Translations under genes and position numbers: made by a program
Notes under the pieces: model-generated
Seen by the model: only the letters and a program-made list of their open reading frames with translations
What the model was told of the DNA's origin: nothing
Database searches by the model: none
Assembly (NCBI GenBank): GCA_012026855.1
Contig: VEOV01000188.1
Coordinates: 1 to 9,624 of the forward strand
Length of the DNA stretch: 9,624 nucleotides
Direction of reading: 5' to 3'
Source of the DNA: Geobacter sp.
GTDB lineage: Bacteria; Desulfobacterota; Desulfuromonadia; Geobacterales; DSM-12255
Shown here: positions 1 through 7,057 of the stretch, one piece after another
Position numbering within the stretch: the first letter of the stretch is position 1
Layout of the letters: every line of letters starts with the position of its first letter

Positions 1-1
1 G

Positions 2-646
2 AATCCGGGTGTCATGAGGATGCGGGCGTTCAACGGCGAGCTCTGTTACGGCCACGTTTTTTCCGGCGCCGACAGCGCGGTGCCGGCATTTGTCGATTCT
101 CCTGGCGGCGGTATGGGAGTTTCGCCGGCTTTCGGCCAGGGGGCAGGGTTGAAGCCGATCCTGAGAAACGAGCCGATCATTATTGATTTTTGCGGCAATT
201 GCGACGGTTATCTGGTTGATCAGACACGGGTCATGGCCATCGGCGGGCTCCCAACCGAACTTGCCAAGGGCTACGACGATATGCGCAGCATCCAGACACT
301 CATGATGCAAATTGCGCCGCAACTGCCTAAATGGGGCGAGCTGTATGACATCTGTCTTGCCAGGGCAGAAGAGATGGGCTACCGGGAAAACTTCATGGGG
401 GCAAAGGGGGCCCAGGTGTCATTTGTCGGCCATGGCATCGGTATCGAAATCGACGAGTACCCGTTCATTGCCAGAGGCTTTAATGACGATCGCCTGGAGC
501 CGGGCATGGCCTTTGCTTTTGAGCCTAAACTGGTTTTCCCGGGAATAGGGGCAGTGGGGATAGAAAACAGTTTTTATATTTCTGACAGAGGCGACATTAA
601 GCAACTGACTTTTTCAGATGAAAATCCCGTTATTCTGCAATGTTAA
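2..646 (+). CDS. M24 family metallopeptidase (Xaa-Pro aminopeptidase-like), 3' part
   Basis: This is the C-terminal catalytic part of a pita-bread-fold metallopeptidase; the reading frame is open to the left edge, so the N-terminus is outside the window. Counting from the first in-frame Met (position 14), the five expected dinuclear metal ligands are present: D58 and D69 (11 residues apart, followed by QTR), H140 in GHGIG, E170 in AFEPK and E184 in GIENS. M24 enzymes of this type (PepP/PepQ) remove an N-terminal residue preceding proline, or cleave Xaa-Pro dipeptides, in the cytosol. Two cysteines (C60, C63) lie between the two Asp ligands, a position often without Cys. The substrate cannot be told from this half; creatinase-like or ectoine-hydrolase-like members share the fold. 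The gene ends in TAA and 221 nt separate it from gltA, with no clear terminator hairpin. Confidence 0.88.
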   Translation, partial: NPGVMRMRAFNGELCYGHVFSGADSAVPAFVDSPGGGMGVSPAFGQGAGLKPILRNEPIIIDFCGNCDGYLVDQTRVMAIGGLPTELAKGYDDMRSIQTLMMQIAPQLPKWGELYDICLARAEEMGYRENFMGAKGAQVSFVGHGIGIEIDEYPFIARGFNDDRLEPGMAFAFEPKLVFPGIGAVGIENSFYISDRGDIKQLTFSDENPVILQC

Positions 647-664
647 GAATAAATAAAAAATCTG

Positions 665-693
665 TTGAATTTAATGTGGTCGGGTGATATAAG
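665..693 (+). promoter_or_regulatory. Candidate sigma70-type promoter for gltA
   Basis: TTGAAT (665-670) and TATAAG (688-693) are separated by exactly 17 bp, in the intergenic region before gltA. They match the sigma70 consensus at 4/6 and 5/6 positions. A start near 700 would give a leader of about 168 nt. The assignment rests on motif match only. Confidence 0.45.
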
Positions 694-811
694 GAGACGC
701 GATTTTGTATACAGTATGCGATCTCATGACGTAATGTTCTGTCTGGATTCCCGTCAGCTGCTGTATTGCCGGTACATCCCCCGTGTTTAATGAAATAGGA
801 TATCAGTGGAA

Positions 812-827
812 GGGCAGCATGCTGTCC
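812..827 (+). promoter_or_regulatory. Palindrome in the gltA leader (possible operator or RNA hairpin)
   Basis: GGGCAGCATGCTGTCC is a 16-bp palindrome with a single imperfect pair (G/T, which would be a G-U wobble in RNA). It contains the perfect core CAGCATGCTG. It ends 24 nt before the gltA Shine-Dalgarno sequence. It could be a repressor site downstream of the promoter or a short leader hairpin. No particular regulator is recognised. Confidence 0.4.
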
Positions 828-867
828 CCGCCAATTAACCCCAACAGTCGAAAGGAGAGCAAACAAC

Positions 868-2193
868 ATGGCACTGAAAGAAACGCTCAAGCAGAAGATT
901 GAGGAGTTCCGTCCCCGTACCGCAAGGCTGGTAAAGGAGTTCGGCAAGGTTGTAATCGACCAGGTAACGATCGATCAGGCAATCGGCGGCGCCCGTGACG
1001 TCCGTAACCTCGTAACAGACATCTCCTATCTCGACCCGCAGGAAGGTATCCGTTTCCGCGGCAAGACTATCCCCGAGACATTTGCAGCTCTGCCAAAGGC
1101 ACCGGGCTCAAACTACCCGACCGTCGAGTCTTTCTGGTACATGCTCCTCACTGGCGACGTACCGACACAGGCACAGGTTGACGAAGTCGTTGCCGAGTGG
1201 AAAGTTCGTCAGGCAGTTCCTCAGTATGTTTTCGATGCACTCCGTGCTCTGCCACGTGACAGCCACCCGATGGTAATGCTCTCTGTTGCCATGCTGACTC
1301 TGCAGAAAGACTCCAAATTTGCCGGTTTCTACAACTCCGGTAAATTCAACAAGAACATTGCTTGGGAATATGTTTACGAAGATGCCAGCGATATCGTTGC
1401 CCGTATCCCGATCATTGCTGCTTTCATCTACAACCTCAAGTATCGCGGTGACAAGCAGATTGCCATCGATCCGAAGCTGGACATGGGCGCCAACTTTGCC
1501 CATATGATCGGCCAGAAAGAAGAGTACAAGGATGTTGCCCGTATGTACTTCATCCTCCACTCCGACCATGAGTCAGGCAACGTTTCTGCTCACACGACTC
1601 ACCTGGTTCACTCTGCTCTTTCCGATCCTTACTACTCATACTCTGCAGGCCTCAACGGCCTTGCCGGCCCGCTGCACGGTCTGGCCAACCAGGAAGTTCT
1701 CGACTGGACCCTCAAGTTCCAGGAGAAGTACTGCAAGAATGTCGAGCCTACTGCAGAGCTGATCAAGGCTGCTCTCTGGGATACTCTCAACGCCGGTCAG
1801 GTTATTCCGGGTTACGGCCACGCCGTTCTCCGCAAGACCGACCCACGTTACACTTCACAGCGTGAGTTCTGCCTCACCACTCCGGGTCTGAAGGACTACC
1901 CGCTGTTCAAGGTTATCGCCATGATCTTTGAAGTTGCTCCTGGCGTTCTCACCGAGCATGGCAAAACCAAGAACCCATGGCCGAACGTTGATGCCCAGTC
2001 CGGCGTTATCCAAATGTACTACGGTTTGACTGAGTACGACTTCTACACAGTACTCTTCGGTGTAGGCCGTGCCCTCGGCTGCATGGCAAACATCACTTGG
2101 GACCGTGGTCTTGGCTACGCTCTCGAGCGTCCGAAGTCTGTTACCACTGCAATGCTGGAGAAGTGGGCAGAAGAAGGCGGCCGCAAGTTCTAA
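868..2193 (+). CDS. gltA: Citrate synthase, eukaryote-like type
   Basis: Condenses oxaloacetate and acetyl-CoA to citrate, the entry step of the TCA cycle, in the cytosol. The 441-residue protein carries the catalytic triad of the family: H270 in GPLHGLAN, H318 in PGYGHAVLRKTDPRY, and D375 in NVDAQSG, all at spacings like those of the mitochondrial enzyme. Its length and these motif contexts fit the eukaryote-like citrate synthases described for Geobacteraceae rather than the usual bacterial NADH-regulated hexameric type; this is family knowledge, not computed here. The start is fixed by AAAGGAG (851-857) ten bases upstream of ATG. It is a single-gene unit with its own candidate promoter and a strong terminator. 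Lysine, phenylalanine and tyrosine codons favour AAG, TTC and TAC, as expected of a highly expressed gene. In G. sulfurreducens the gltA gene is reported to be repressed by HgtR; whether that applies here cannot be seen. Confidence 0.96.
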   Translation: MALKETLKQKIEEFRPRTARLVKEFGKVVIDQVTIDQAIGGARDVRNLVTDISYLDPQEGIRFRGKTIPETFAALPKAPGSNYPTVESFWYMLLTGDVPTQAQVDEVVAEWKVRQAVPQYVFDALRALPRDSHPMVMLSVAMLTLQKDSKFAGFYNSGKFNKNIAWEYVYEDASDIVARIPIIAAFIYNLKYRGDKQIAIDPKLDMGANFAHMIGQKEEYKDVARMYFILHSDHESGNVSAHTTHLVHSALSDPYYSYSAGLNGLAGPLHGLANQEVLDWTLKFQEKYCKNVEPTAELIKAALWDTLNAGQVIPGYGHAVLRKTDPRYTSQREFCLTTPGLKDYPLFKVIAMIFEVAPGVLTEHGKTKNPWPNVDAQSGVIQMYYGLTEYDFYTVLFGVGRALGCMANITWDRGLGYALERPKSVTTAMLEKWAEEGGRKF

Positions 2194-2217
2194 GAACTTT
2201 ACCGTTGCAGAAATGAC

Positions 2218-2251
2218 AAAGAGGGGCGTTGCAAAACGCCCCTCTTTTTTT
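2218..2251 (+). terminator. Rho-independent terminator of gltA, possibly bidirectional
   Basis: GAGGGGCGTT (2221-2230) pairs perfectly with AACGCCCCTC (2235-2244) around a GCAA tetraloop and is followed by seven T residues. AAA (2218-2220) can extend the stem. The convergent HAD gene ends at 2285, so on the minus strand the same hairpin, with only a three-U run, may also stop HAD transcripts less efficiently. Confidence 0.93.
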
Positions 2252-2284
2252 GTGTCCACTGTGAATTGTCAATTCAACAAGCTG

Positions 2285-2935
2285 CTAAAAAAGTTCCCCG
2301 AATGATTTAACGGAGTAAAACTGCTGCGAAGCCTGGGGGGTGAGTTGAGAGTTGGGGGCGCTGATGTAGACCAGATGCCTGATGCCGAACTCCCTGGCGG
2401 TCTCCAGGTTCCGTTCGCTGTCCTCTCCCAGCATGGTCCGCTCCGGCTCGTACGGGATGACTTTCTGCAGTTCACCCCAGAAGGCAACCATCTCCTTGGG
2501 CAGACCAAGGTCGTGGGCCGAGATAATCGAGTCGAAATGTCCGCCGATCTTCGTCTTGTTCATTTTGATATCAAGGGTCTTGCCATGGGCATTGGTCACC
2601 AGGTGAACCTGTTTGCCGGACGATCTGAGAAAATCCAGGAAACTGATGACGTTCGGGTGCACGGCAATCAGGTGATCCACTTCATGCTTCAGCAGCGGAA
2701 TATCCATCCCGAGTTGCTCTGACCAGTAATCGAGATCAGTCCAGTTGAGGGTATTCTCCTGGGAGCGGAAGAGGGCGTAGAGCTGCTCCTTGACTTCGGC
2801 TAGCGGCTGATGATGCTTGGCGGCGTATCTGGCAGGCACGTGCTCCAGCCAGAAATGGTCATCAAAATGCCGATCAAGCAGGGTGCCATCCATGTCCAGC
2901 AGCACAGTATCTATATCTTGCCAATTGATGTGCAT
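2285..2935 (-). CDS. yrfG: HAD-superfamily hydrolase, YrfG-like nucleotidase
   Basis: A 216-residue cytosolic phosphatase of the haloacid dehalogenase superfamily. Motif I is LLDMDGTLLD with nucleophile D14 and acid/base D16; motif II is LVTNA with T114; motif III is K147 in LGLPKE; motif IV is GEDSE with E171 and D172. The N-terminus (MHINWQDIDTVLLDMDGT) and NWTDLDYWSEQLG closely match my recollection of E. coli YrfG, a GMP/IMP 5'-nucleotidase, which supports both this start and a nucleotide-monophosphate role. The helical cap lies between motifs I and II (about residues 20-100), as in cap type C1. Oddity: the first acidic residue of motif IV is Glu where YrfG has Asp. The Shine-Dalgarno sequence is weak (GGA five bases before ATG), and the start lies 8 nt after the cytochrome terminator U-tract. 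The gene converges on gltA. The exact substrate is not shown by the sequence. Confidence 0.87.
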   Translation of the reverse strand: MHINWQDIDTVLLDMDGTLLDRHFDDHFWLEHVPARYAAKHHQPLAEVKEQLYALFRSQENTLNWTDLDYWSEQLGMDIPLLKHEVDHLIAVHPNVISFLDFLRSSGKQVHLVTNAHGKTLDIKMNKTKIGGHFDSIISAHDLGLPKEMVAFWGELQKVIPYEPERTMLGEDSERNLETAREFGIRHLVYISAPNSQLTPQASQQFYSVKSFGELF

Positions 2936-2943
2936 ATTAGTCC

Positions 2944-2979
2944 AAAAAAAGGGGAGAGCTGTTACGCTCTCCCCTTTTT
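2944..2979 (-). terminator. Strong terminator of the cytochrome gene (symmetric)
   Basis: GGGGAGAGC (2951-2959) pairs perfectly with GCTCTCCCC (2966-2974) around a 6-nt loop. Read on the minus strand the stem is followed by seven U residues (2950-2944). On the plus strand it is followed by five T residues (2975-2979), so it can act in both directions. It begins about 30 nt after the cytochrome stop codon and stands directly in front of the HAD gene. Confidence 0.92.
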
Positions 2980-3005
2980 GCGGTTGATTCAGCAGTTACT
3001 ACTCT

Positions 3006-3875
3006 CTACTTCTTTTTGGGAGCAGGTGCTGTTTTCTTTGCTGTAGCCGCAGGAGCAGCTGCAGCCGGAGCAGCCGGGGCAGGCTTCCTGTTGTTCAGGG
3101 CGTGGGCTATGCCGTGGCATTCGCCGCATTTCGGGAACTTGGACATGTTGCCGGCAGCGTGCGGTACGCCGTGGCAATCCTGACACGAGGGCACCATCTT
3201 GCGCTTCTCCTGGTGACAGGTGACGCAGAGCAGTGACTTGTGCTTGGCCTTGCTGGCGGCGAGCATGTTGAATGCCTTGGCGTGGCAGGCAGAGCACTGC
3301 TTGGATGGTGTGTCAGCTGCATAGGTAACATTCTTCGGCTGGTGAGCCTTGTGACAACGCTTGCAGTCGCCAGGGCCCTGCTCAGCCATGTGGGCCTTGT
3401 GGCACTGGGTGCACTGAGGAATCTTGCCATGAACATCGTGGCAGAAGGAGCAGGCGAGCTTGCTGTGCTTGCTCGGGAACTGCTTCAGCTGGGCGATTTG
3501 CGGGGAGTGGCAGGTGAGGCACGGATCGGTTACGTCACGGCCGAAGACGATCTCTTTCGGCTGGTGCGGGTTCTTGTGGCACTGGAGGCAGCCGCCCAGT
3601 TTGTAGTGGGGTTTGCCCTCGTGGCACTGGCCGCAGAGAGGGATGATCTTCCTGTTTGTTGGCGGGTGCCCATTGTGGCAGTCCTGACAGGTAGCCTTGG
3701 TCTTGTGCGCTCTACCTTTGGCGTCGATGTCAGCCGGAGCTTTTGCATGACACTTGACGCAGTCAGCGCTTGTCAGGGAAACTGCCGCTTTCGCGGGGGC
3801 TGCTGCCGGTTCTGCTGCAACTGCTACAGAAGCAAGCAGAAGCAGGGCTGATGCTAACGATACGATCTTTCTCAT
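3006..3875 (-). CDS. Secreted dodecahaem c-type cytochrome
   Basis: A 289-residue electron-transfer protein with twelve CxxCH haem-attachment motifs (first Cys at 39, 63, 81, 96, 119, 142, 155, 171, 194, 217, 231, 250). Residues 1-20 are a Sec signal peptide (MRK, a Leu/Ala-rich core, AVA cleavage site), so it is exported to the periplasm or beyond. A longer open frame starts at 3935, but ATG at 3875 follows GGGAGGA at ideal spacing and begins the signal peptide. The haems fall into three tetrahaem units with similar spacing (24/18/15, 23/13/16, 23/14/19 residues, joined by 23 and 23). Extra histidines precede the second motif of each unit (H57, H137, H212) and are likely distal ligands. The tail from about 262 is rich in Ala, Pro and Lys. 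Such multihaem proteins carry electrons from the inner membrane towards extracellular acceptors in Geobacter. I cannot name the orthologue. It lies downstream of thrC but has its own candidate promoter and a strong terminator. Confidence 0.93.
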   Translation of the reverse strand: MRKIVSLASALLLLASVAVAAEPAAAPAKAAVSLTSADCVKCHAKAPADIDAKGRAHKTKATCQDCHNGHPPTNRKIIPLCGQCHEGKPHYKLGGCLQCHKNPHQPKEIVFGRDVTDPCLTCHSPQIAQLKQFPSKHSKLACSFCHDVHGKIPQCTQCHKAHMAEQGPGDCKRCHKAHQPKNVTYAADTPSKQCSACHAKAFNMLAASKAKHKSLLCVTCHQEKRKMVPSCQDCHGVPHAAGNMSKFPKCGECHGIAHALNNRKPAPAAPAAAAPAATAKKTAPAPKKK

Positions 3876-3895
3876 CTTTCCTCCCTTTGTTTGTT

Positions 3896-3917
3896 GGTAT
3901 CCACCTAGATGGCAACC
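3896..3917 (-). promoter_or_regulatory. Imperfect dyad upstream of the cytochrome gene
   Basis: On the minus strand GGTTGCCA and TGGATACC flank the six bases TCTAGG. Six of eight arm positions are complementary. It lies between the candidate -10 box and the Shine-Dalgarno sequence, so it could be an operator or a leader hairpin. The arms are short and imperfect. Confidence 0.25.
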
Positions 3918-3922
3918 GGATA

Positions 3923-3951
3923 GTGATAAAACCATATTTTACAGCTCTCAA
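3923..3951 (-). promoter_or_regulatory. Candidate promoter of the cytochrome gene
   Basis: On the minus strand TTGAGA (3951-3946) and TATCAC (3928-3923) are 17 bp apart, matching the sigma70 consensus at 5/6 and 4/6. It starts just after the thrC stop codon, and no terminator hairpin separates thrC from the cytochrome gene, so read-through from thrC is also possible. Confidence 0.45.
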
Positions 3952-3957
3952 AAACTC

Positions 3958-5343
3958 TTAACAGGCATTGGCCTCGACATAACTGCGCAGGGCGTCGTAG
4001 TCCGACTCCATGATCTTTACCTTCGACGGCAGCTGGTCGAGTCCGGCCAGCTGGCTCGGCATCTCAGGATCATTGCCAGTGGCCGCCTTGACGGCATCGC
4101 CGAACTTTGCCGGGTGGGCAGTGGCCAGGCAGATGTAGGTGCTCTCCGGCAGGCTGCTGTCCTGGGCGGCACGCACCCCAACAGCGGTGTGCGGATCGAG
4201 CAGGTAGCCGGTCTCTTGCTTGAAGGCGGCAATGGTCTCCAGGGTCATCTTCTGGTCTACTGAAGCGGAACAGAAGTCGCTGTGAACCTGGTGCATCTCC
4301 TGGTCGCTGAAGTCGATCCTGCCGGTAGCTGCAAAGGCCGACAGGGCGGCATTGAGTTTGGAGGAGTCTTCATTGTAAAGGTGGTACAGATAGCGCTCGA
4401 AGTTGGAAGCCACCTGGATATCCATGGAGGGTGACACAGTCGCCACCACCGTACAGACCGAGTAGTCGCCGCTGGTCACCATCCGTGTCAGGATGTTATT
4501 TTCATTGGTTGCCAGGAGGAGCTTGTCAATGGGGAGTCCCATGCGCTTGGCCACATAGCCGGCGAAGATGTCGCCGAAATTGCCGGTGGGGACAGAGAAG
4601 ACGATCTTTTGCTTGCCACTGGCCGAAACTTTCAGCCAGGCATAAAAGTAGTAGACTACCTGGGCCAGAACCCTTGCCCAGTTGATTGAGTTGACCGCTC
4701 CGAGGGAGTGGCGCTCCTTGAACGGGATGTCGCTGAAGAGCCGCTTCACCATGTTCTGACAGTCGTCGAAAGTGCCATGCACGGCGATGTTGTAAACGTT
4801 CGGATCGGTCACCGTGGTCATCTGCAACGCCTGCACCTTTGAGGTCTTGCCGTGGGGGTGGAGGATGAAGATGTTGATATTGTCCTTGCCGCGCACGCCG
4901 TAAATGGCGGCGCTGCCGGTGTCACCGGAAGTGGCGCCGACGATGTTCATCTTCTCGCCCCGCTCCTTGAGCAGGTAGGCAAACAGGTTCCCCAGGAGCT
5001 GCAACGCCACATCCTTGAACGCCAGGGTCGGGCCGTGGAACAGCTCCAGGATATGGAGGTTCCCCTTGGTCACCAATGGTGTTATTTCCGGGTCTCTGAA
5101 TGAGGCGTAGGAAGAGTTGATGAGAGCTTTAAGGTCAGCTGCCGGGATGTCGTCGGCAAACAGGGAGATGATCTGGAAGGCCAGTTCCTGGTAGGGCAGG
5201 CCGCGCCAGGATGCCAGGGTCTCGGCTGAAACCTGCGGGTAACTTTCCGGGAGCAGCAGACCGCCGTCGGTGGCCAGCCCCATCATTACGGCGTCCTTGA
5301 AACTGATCGGCGCTATACCGCCGCGTGTGCTGATGTATTTCAT
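3958..5343 (-). CDS. thrC: Threonine synthase
   Basis: A PLP-dependent enzyme that converts O-phosphohomoserine and water to threonine and phosphate, the last step of threonine synthesis. At 461 residues it is of the long, E. coli/yeast-like type. It begins with MKYISTRGG. The PLP Schiff-base lysine is K110 in HGPTLAFKDVA. The phosphate-binding segment GATSGDTGSAA spans about 136-146, and VNSINWARVLAQVVYYFYAW (218-237) is a conserved family block. The ATG shares four bases with the purN stop (ATGA, 5343-5340) and has AAGGA about five bases upstream, so translation is probably coupled to purN. Transcription presumably starts upstream of purM. This places an amino-acid enzyme at the end of a purine operon. 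Confidence 0.95.
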   Translation of the reverse strand: MKYISTRGGIAPISFKDAVMMGLATDGGLLLPESYPQVSAETLASWRGLPYQELAFQIISLFADDIPAADLKALINSSYASFRDPEITPLVTKGNLHILELFHGPTLAFKDVALQLLGNLFAYLLKERGEKMNIVGATSGDTGSAAIYGVRGKDNINIFILHPHGKTSKVQALQMTTVTDPNVYNIAVHGTFDDCQNMVKRLFSDIPFKERHSLGAVNSINWARVLAQVVYYFYAWLKVSASGKQKIVFSVPTGNFGDIFAGYVAKRMGLPIDKLLLATNENNILTRMVTSGDYSVCTVVATVSPSMDIQVASNFERYLYHLYNEDSSKLNAALSAFAATGRIDFSDQEMHQVHSDFCSASVDQKMTLETIAAFKQETGYLLDPHTAVGVRAAQDSSLPESTYICLATAHPAKFGDAVKAATGNDPEMPSQLAGLDQLPSKVKIMESDYDALRSYVEANAC

Positions 5344-5960
5344 GAAATCCTTACCCTGCGGCCTTCCACGGAGAGCCGCCCTTCACAGAAGAGCCGCACC
5401 GCCTCGGGATAGAGTTTGTGTTCTTCAACATGGATCCGCTCCGAGAGCGTCTCTACCGTATCATTTTCCAGCACCGGCACCACTGACTGCAGGATCACCG
5501 GACCGGTATCGGTACCGGCATCGACAAAATGCACCGAGCAGCCGGAGACCTTGACGCCATACTCCAGCGCCTGCTTCTGGGCATCGATGCCGGGAAAGGC
5601 GGGCAGCAGGGCAGGGTGGATATTCATTACCCGGTTATTGAAGGCGTTCAGTAGTGTTGGGGTGACAATGCGCATGAACCCGGCCAGGATGACCAGTTCC
5701 ACGGAATGGCTGTTCAGGGTCTTGACCAGCTCGGCATCGTACTCCGGGCGACCGGCAAAGTTGCGGTGGTCCAGGTGGATAGCCGGGATGCCATGCTTTG
5801 CCGCCCGCTCCAGGCCAAAGGCCGAGGCCTTGTTGCTGATGACGCAGACCACCTCGGCGTTGATCCTGCCCGCCTCGCAGGCATCAATGATCGCCTGCAG
5901 GTTGGTGCCGCTGCCGGAGATCAGTACTCCCAGTCTGGATTTCCTGTCAGTTCCGTTCAC
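5340..5960 (-). CDS. purN: Phosphoribosylglycinamide formyltransferase
   Basis: Transfers a formyl group from 10-formyltetrahydrofolate to glycinamide ribonucleotide, the third step of purine synthesis. The start chosen is GTG at 5960, giving 206 residues, the usual length of PurN; it follows AGGAAACAGAGC, and the in-frame ATGs further upstream lie inside purM. LISGSGTNLQAI (about 13-24) is the phosphate-binding N-terminus. The catalytic residues are N113 and H115 in MNIHPALLP, and D151 in DAGTDTGPV by alignment to the E. coli enzyme. GFMRIVTP (94-101) is the conserved folate-site segment. The gap to the purM stop is 10 nt and the stop codon overlaps the thrC start, so the three genes form one tightly packed unit. 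Confidence 0.95.
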   Translation of the reverse strand: MNGTDRKSRLGVLISGSGTNLQAIIDACEAGRINAEVVCVISNKASAFGLERAAKHGIPAIHLDHRNFAGRPEYDAELVKTLNSHSVELVILAGFMRIVTPTLLNAFNNRVMNIHPALLPAFPGIDAQKQALEYGVKVSGCSVHFVDAGTDTGPVILQSVVPVLENDTVETLSERIHVEEHKLYPEAVRLFCEGRLSVEGRRVRIS

Positions 5961-5970
5961 GCTCTGTTTC

Positions 5971-7017
5971 CTATACCATTTCCACTTCTTCGGCGCCATG
6001 GTCACACTTGGCAATCTCGCCGATGATGTGGGCATCTTCGTGCAGGCCGGAGAGGCGGATGAGGATGTCGTCGGTCTGCTCTGCCGGCACGGACAGCACC
6101 ATGCCGATGCCGCAGTTGAAGGCGCGGTACATCTCGCTCTGGTCGATGTTGCCGGCCTTTTGCATGATGTTGAAGATCTCCGGTGTCTGCCAGGTTCCCT
6201 TGCGGATTACCGCCTTGCACCCCTTGGGGAGTACCCTGGGGATGTTCTCCAACAGGCCGCCGCCGGTGATGTGGGCAATGCCGTTGATGCTGAAATCCCG
6301 CAGCAGGTTGAGCACCGATTTTACATAGATTTTGGTCGGCTTGAGCAGTTCCTCGGCCACTGTGATACCGGTGTCCGGCAGTAAACTGTCGATTTTCAGC
6401 CCCATCTTCTCGAAAATGACCTTCCTGGCCAGGGAGTAGCCGTTGGAGTGCAGGCCGGAGGAAGACAGGCCGATCAGGCGGTTGCCGACCGTGATGGAAG
6501 AGCCGTCGATCAGGTTGTCCCGGTCGACGGCACCGACGGTAAAGCCGGCCATGTCGTATTCGCCGTCAGCGTAGAAACCGGGCATCTCGGCAGTTTCGCC
6601 TCCGATCAGGGCGCAGCCTGCCATGACGCAGCCGGCGGAGATCCCCTTGACGATCTCGGCGGCTTTCTCAGGCTCCAGCTTGCCGGTCGCCAGGTAGTCC
6701 AGGAAAAAGAGCGGCTCGGCCCCCTGGACGACAATGTCGTTGACGCACATGGCCACCAGGTCGATGCCGACCGTGTCGTGCTTGTCGGCCATAAAGGCGA
6801 TTTTCAGCTTGGTGCCGACGCCGTCGGTGCCGGAGACCAGCACCGGGTTCTTGTATTTAGCGCTGTTCAGGGAAAACAGGCCGCCGAAGCCGCCGATATC
6901 GGCCATGACTTCCGGTCTGGAGGTCGCCTTGACCAGCGGTTTGATGATGTTGACGAACCGGTTGCCGGCATCGATGTCAACGCCGGAATCTTTATAAGTT
7001 ATGCGCTCTTCGCTCAA
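5971..7017 (-). CDS. purM: Phosphoribosylformylglycinamidine cyclo-ligase (AIR synthetase)
   Basis: ATP-dependent ring closure of formylglycinamidine ribonucleotide to aminoimidazole ribonucleotide, the fifth step of purine synthesis. The start is TTG at 7017: it lies six bases after a perfect AGGAGG (7030-7025, minus strand) and gives 348 residues, the normal PurM length. A longer frame opening with ATG at 7122 would run through the promoter and adds 35 non-conserved residues. Family signatures are clear: DIGGFGG and SGTDGVGTKLK in the N-terminal domain, GIDLVAMCVNDIVVQGAEP, GGETAEMPG, SSGLHSNGYS, and ITGGGLLENIPR and FNCGIGM in the C-terminal domain. It is the first gene of the purM-purN-thrC unit and is divergent from rimI. 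Confidence 0.95.
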   Translation of the reverse strand: MSEERITYKDSGVDIDAGNRFVNIIKPLVKATSRPEVMADIGGFGGLFSLNSAKYKNPVLVSGTDGVGTKLKIAFMADKHDTVGIDLVAMCVNDIVVQGAEPLFFLDYLATGKLEPEKAAEIVKGISAGCVMAGCALIGGETAEMPGFYADGEYDMAGFTVGAVDRDNLIDGSSITVGNRLIGLSSSGLHSNGYSLARKVIFEKMGLKIDSLLPDTGITVAEELLKPTKIYVKSVLNLLRDFSINGIAHITGGGLLENIPRVLPKGCKAVIRKGTWQTPEIFNIMQKAGNIDQSEMYRAFNCGIGMVLSVPAEQTDDILIRLSGLHEDAHIIGEIAKCDHGAEEVEMV

Positions 7018-7033
7018 AGTACAGCCTCCTAAG

Positions 7034-7057
7034 AATGACGGGAAAATATATGTCATT
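7034..7057. promoter_or_regulatory. 6-bp inverted repeat around the purM -10 box
   Basis: AATGAC (7034-7039) and GTCATT (7052-7057) are exact reverse complements with a 12-bp spacer that contains the purM -10 hexamer. It directly abuts the 10-bp repeat at 7058. With arms this short it could arise by chance. Confidence 0.35.

Noticed and set aside
3240..3851. Plus-strand open frame of 203 codons opposite the cytochrome gene
   Set aside because: The twelve in-frame CxxCH motifs and signal peptide on the minus strand establish the real gene; this frame is its complement.
3876..3935. Twenty-residue upstream extension of the cytochrome frame
   Set aside because: ATG at 3875 has the strong GGGAGGA site and begins a standard signal peptide; the extension would bury it.
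5961..6035. Upstream ATG starts for purN (6035 and 5999)
   Set aside because: They lie inside purM and would add residues absent from PurN; GTG at 5960 gives the normal 206 residues just after the purM stop.
5416..6384. Long plus-strand open frame (322 codons) opposite purN and purM
   Set aside because: It is antisense to two clearly conserved enzymes, has no recognisable domain, and its composition mirrors the GC-rich codons of the opposite strand.
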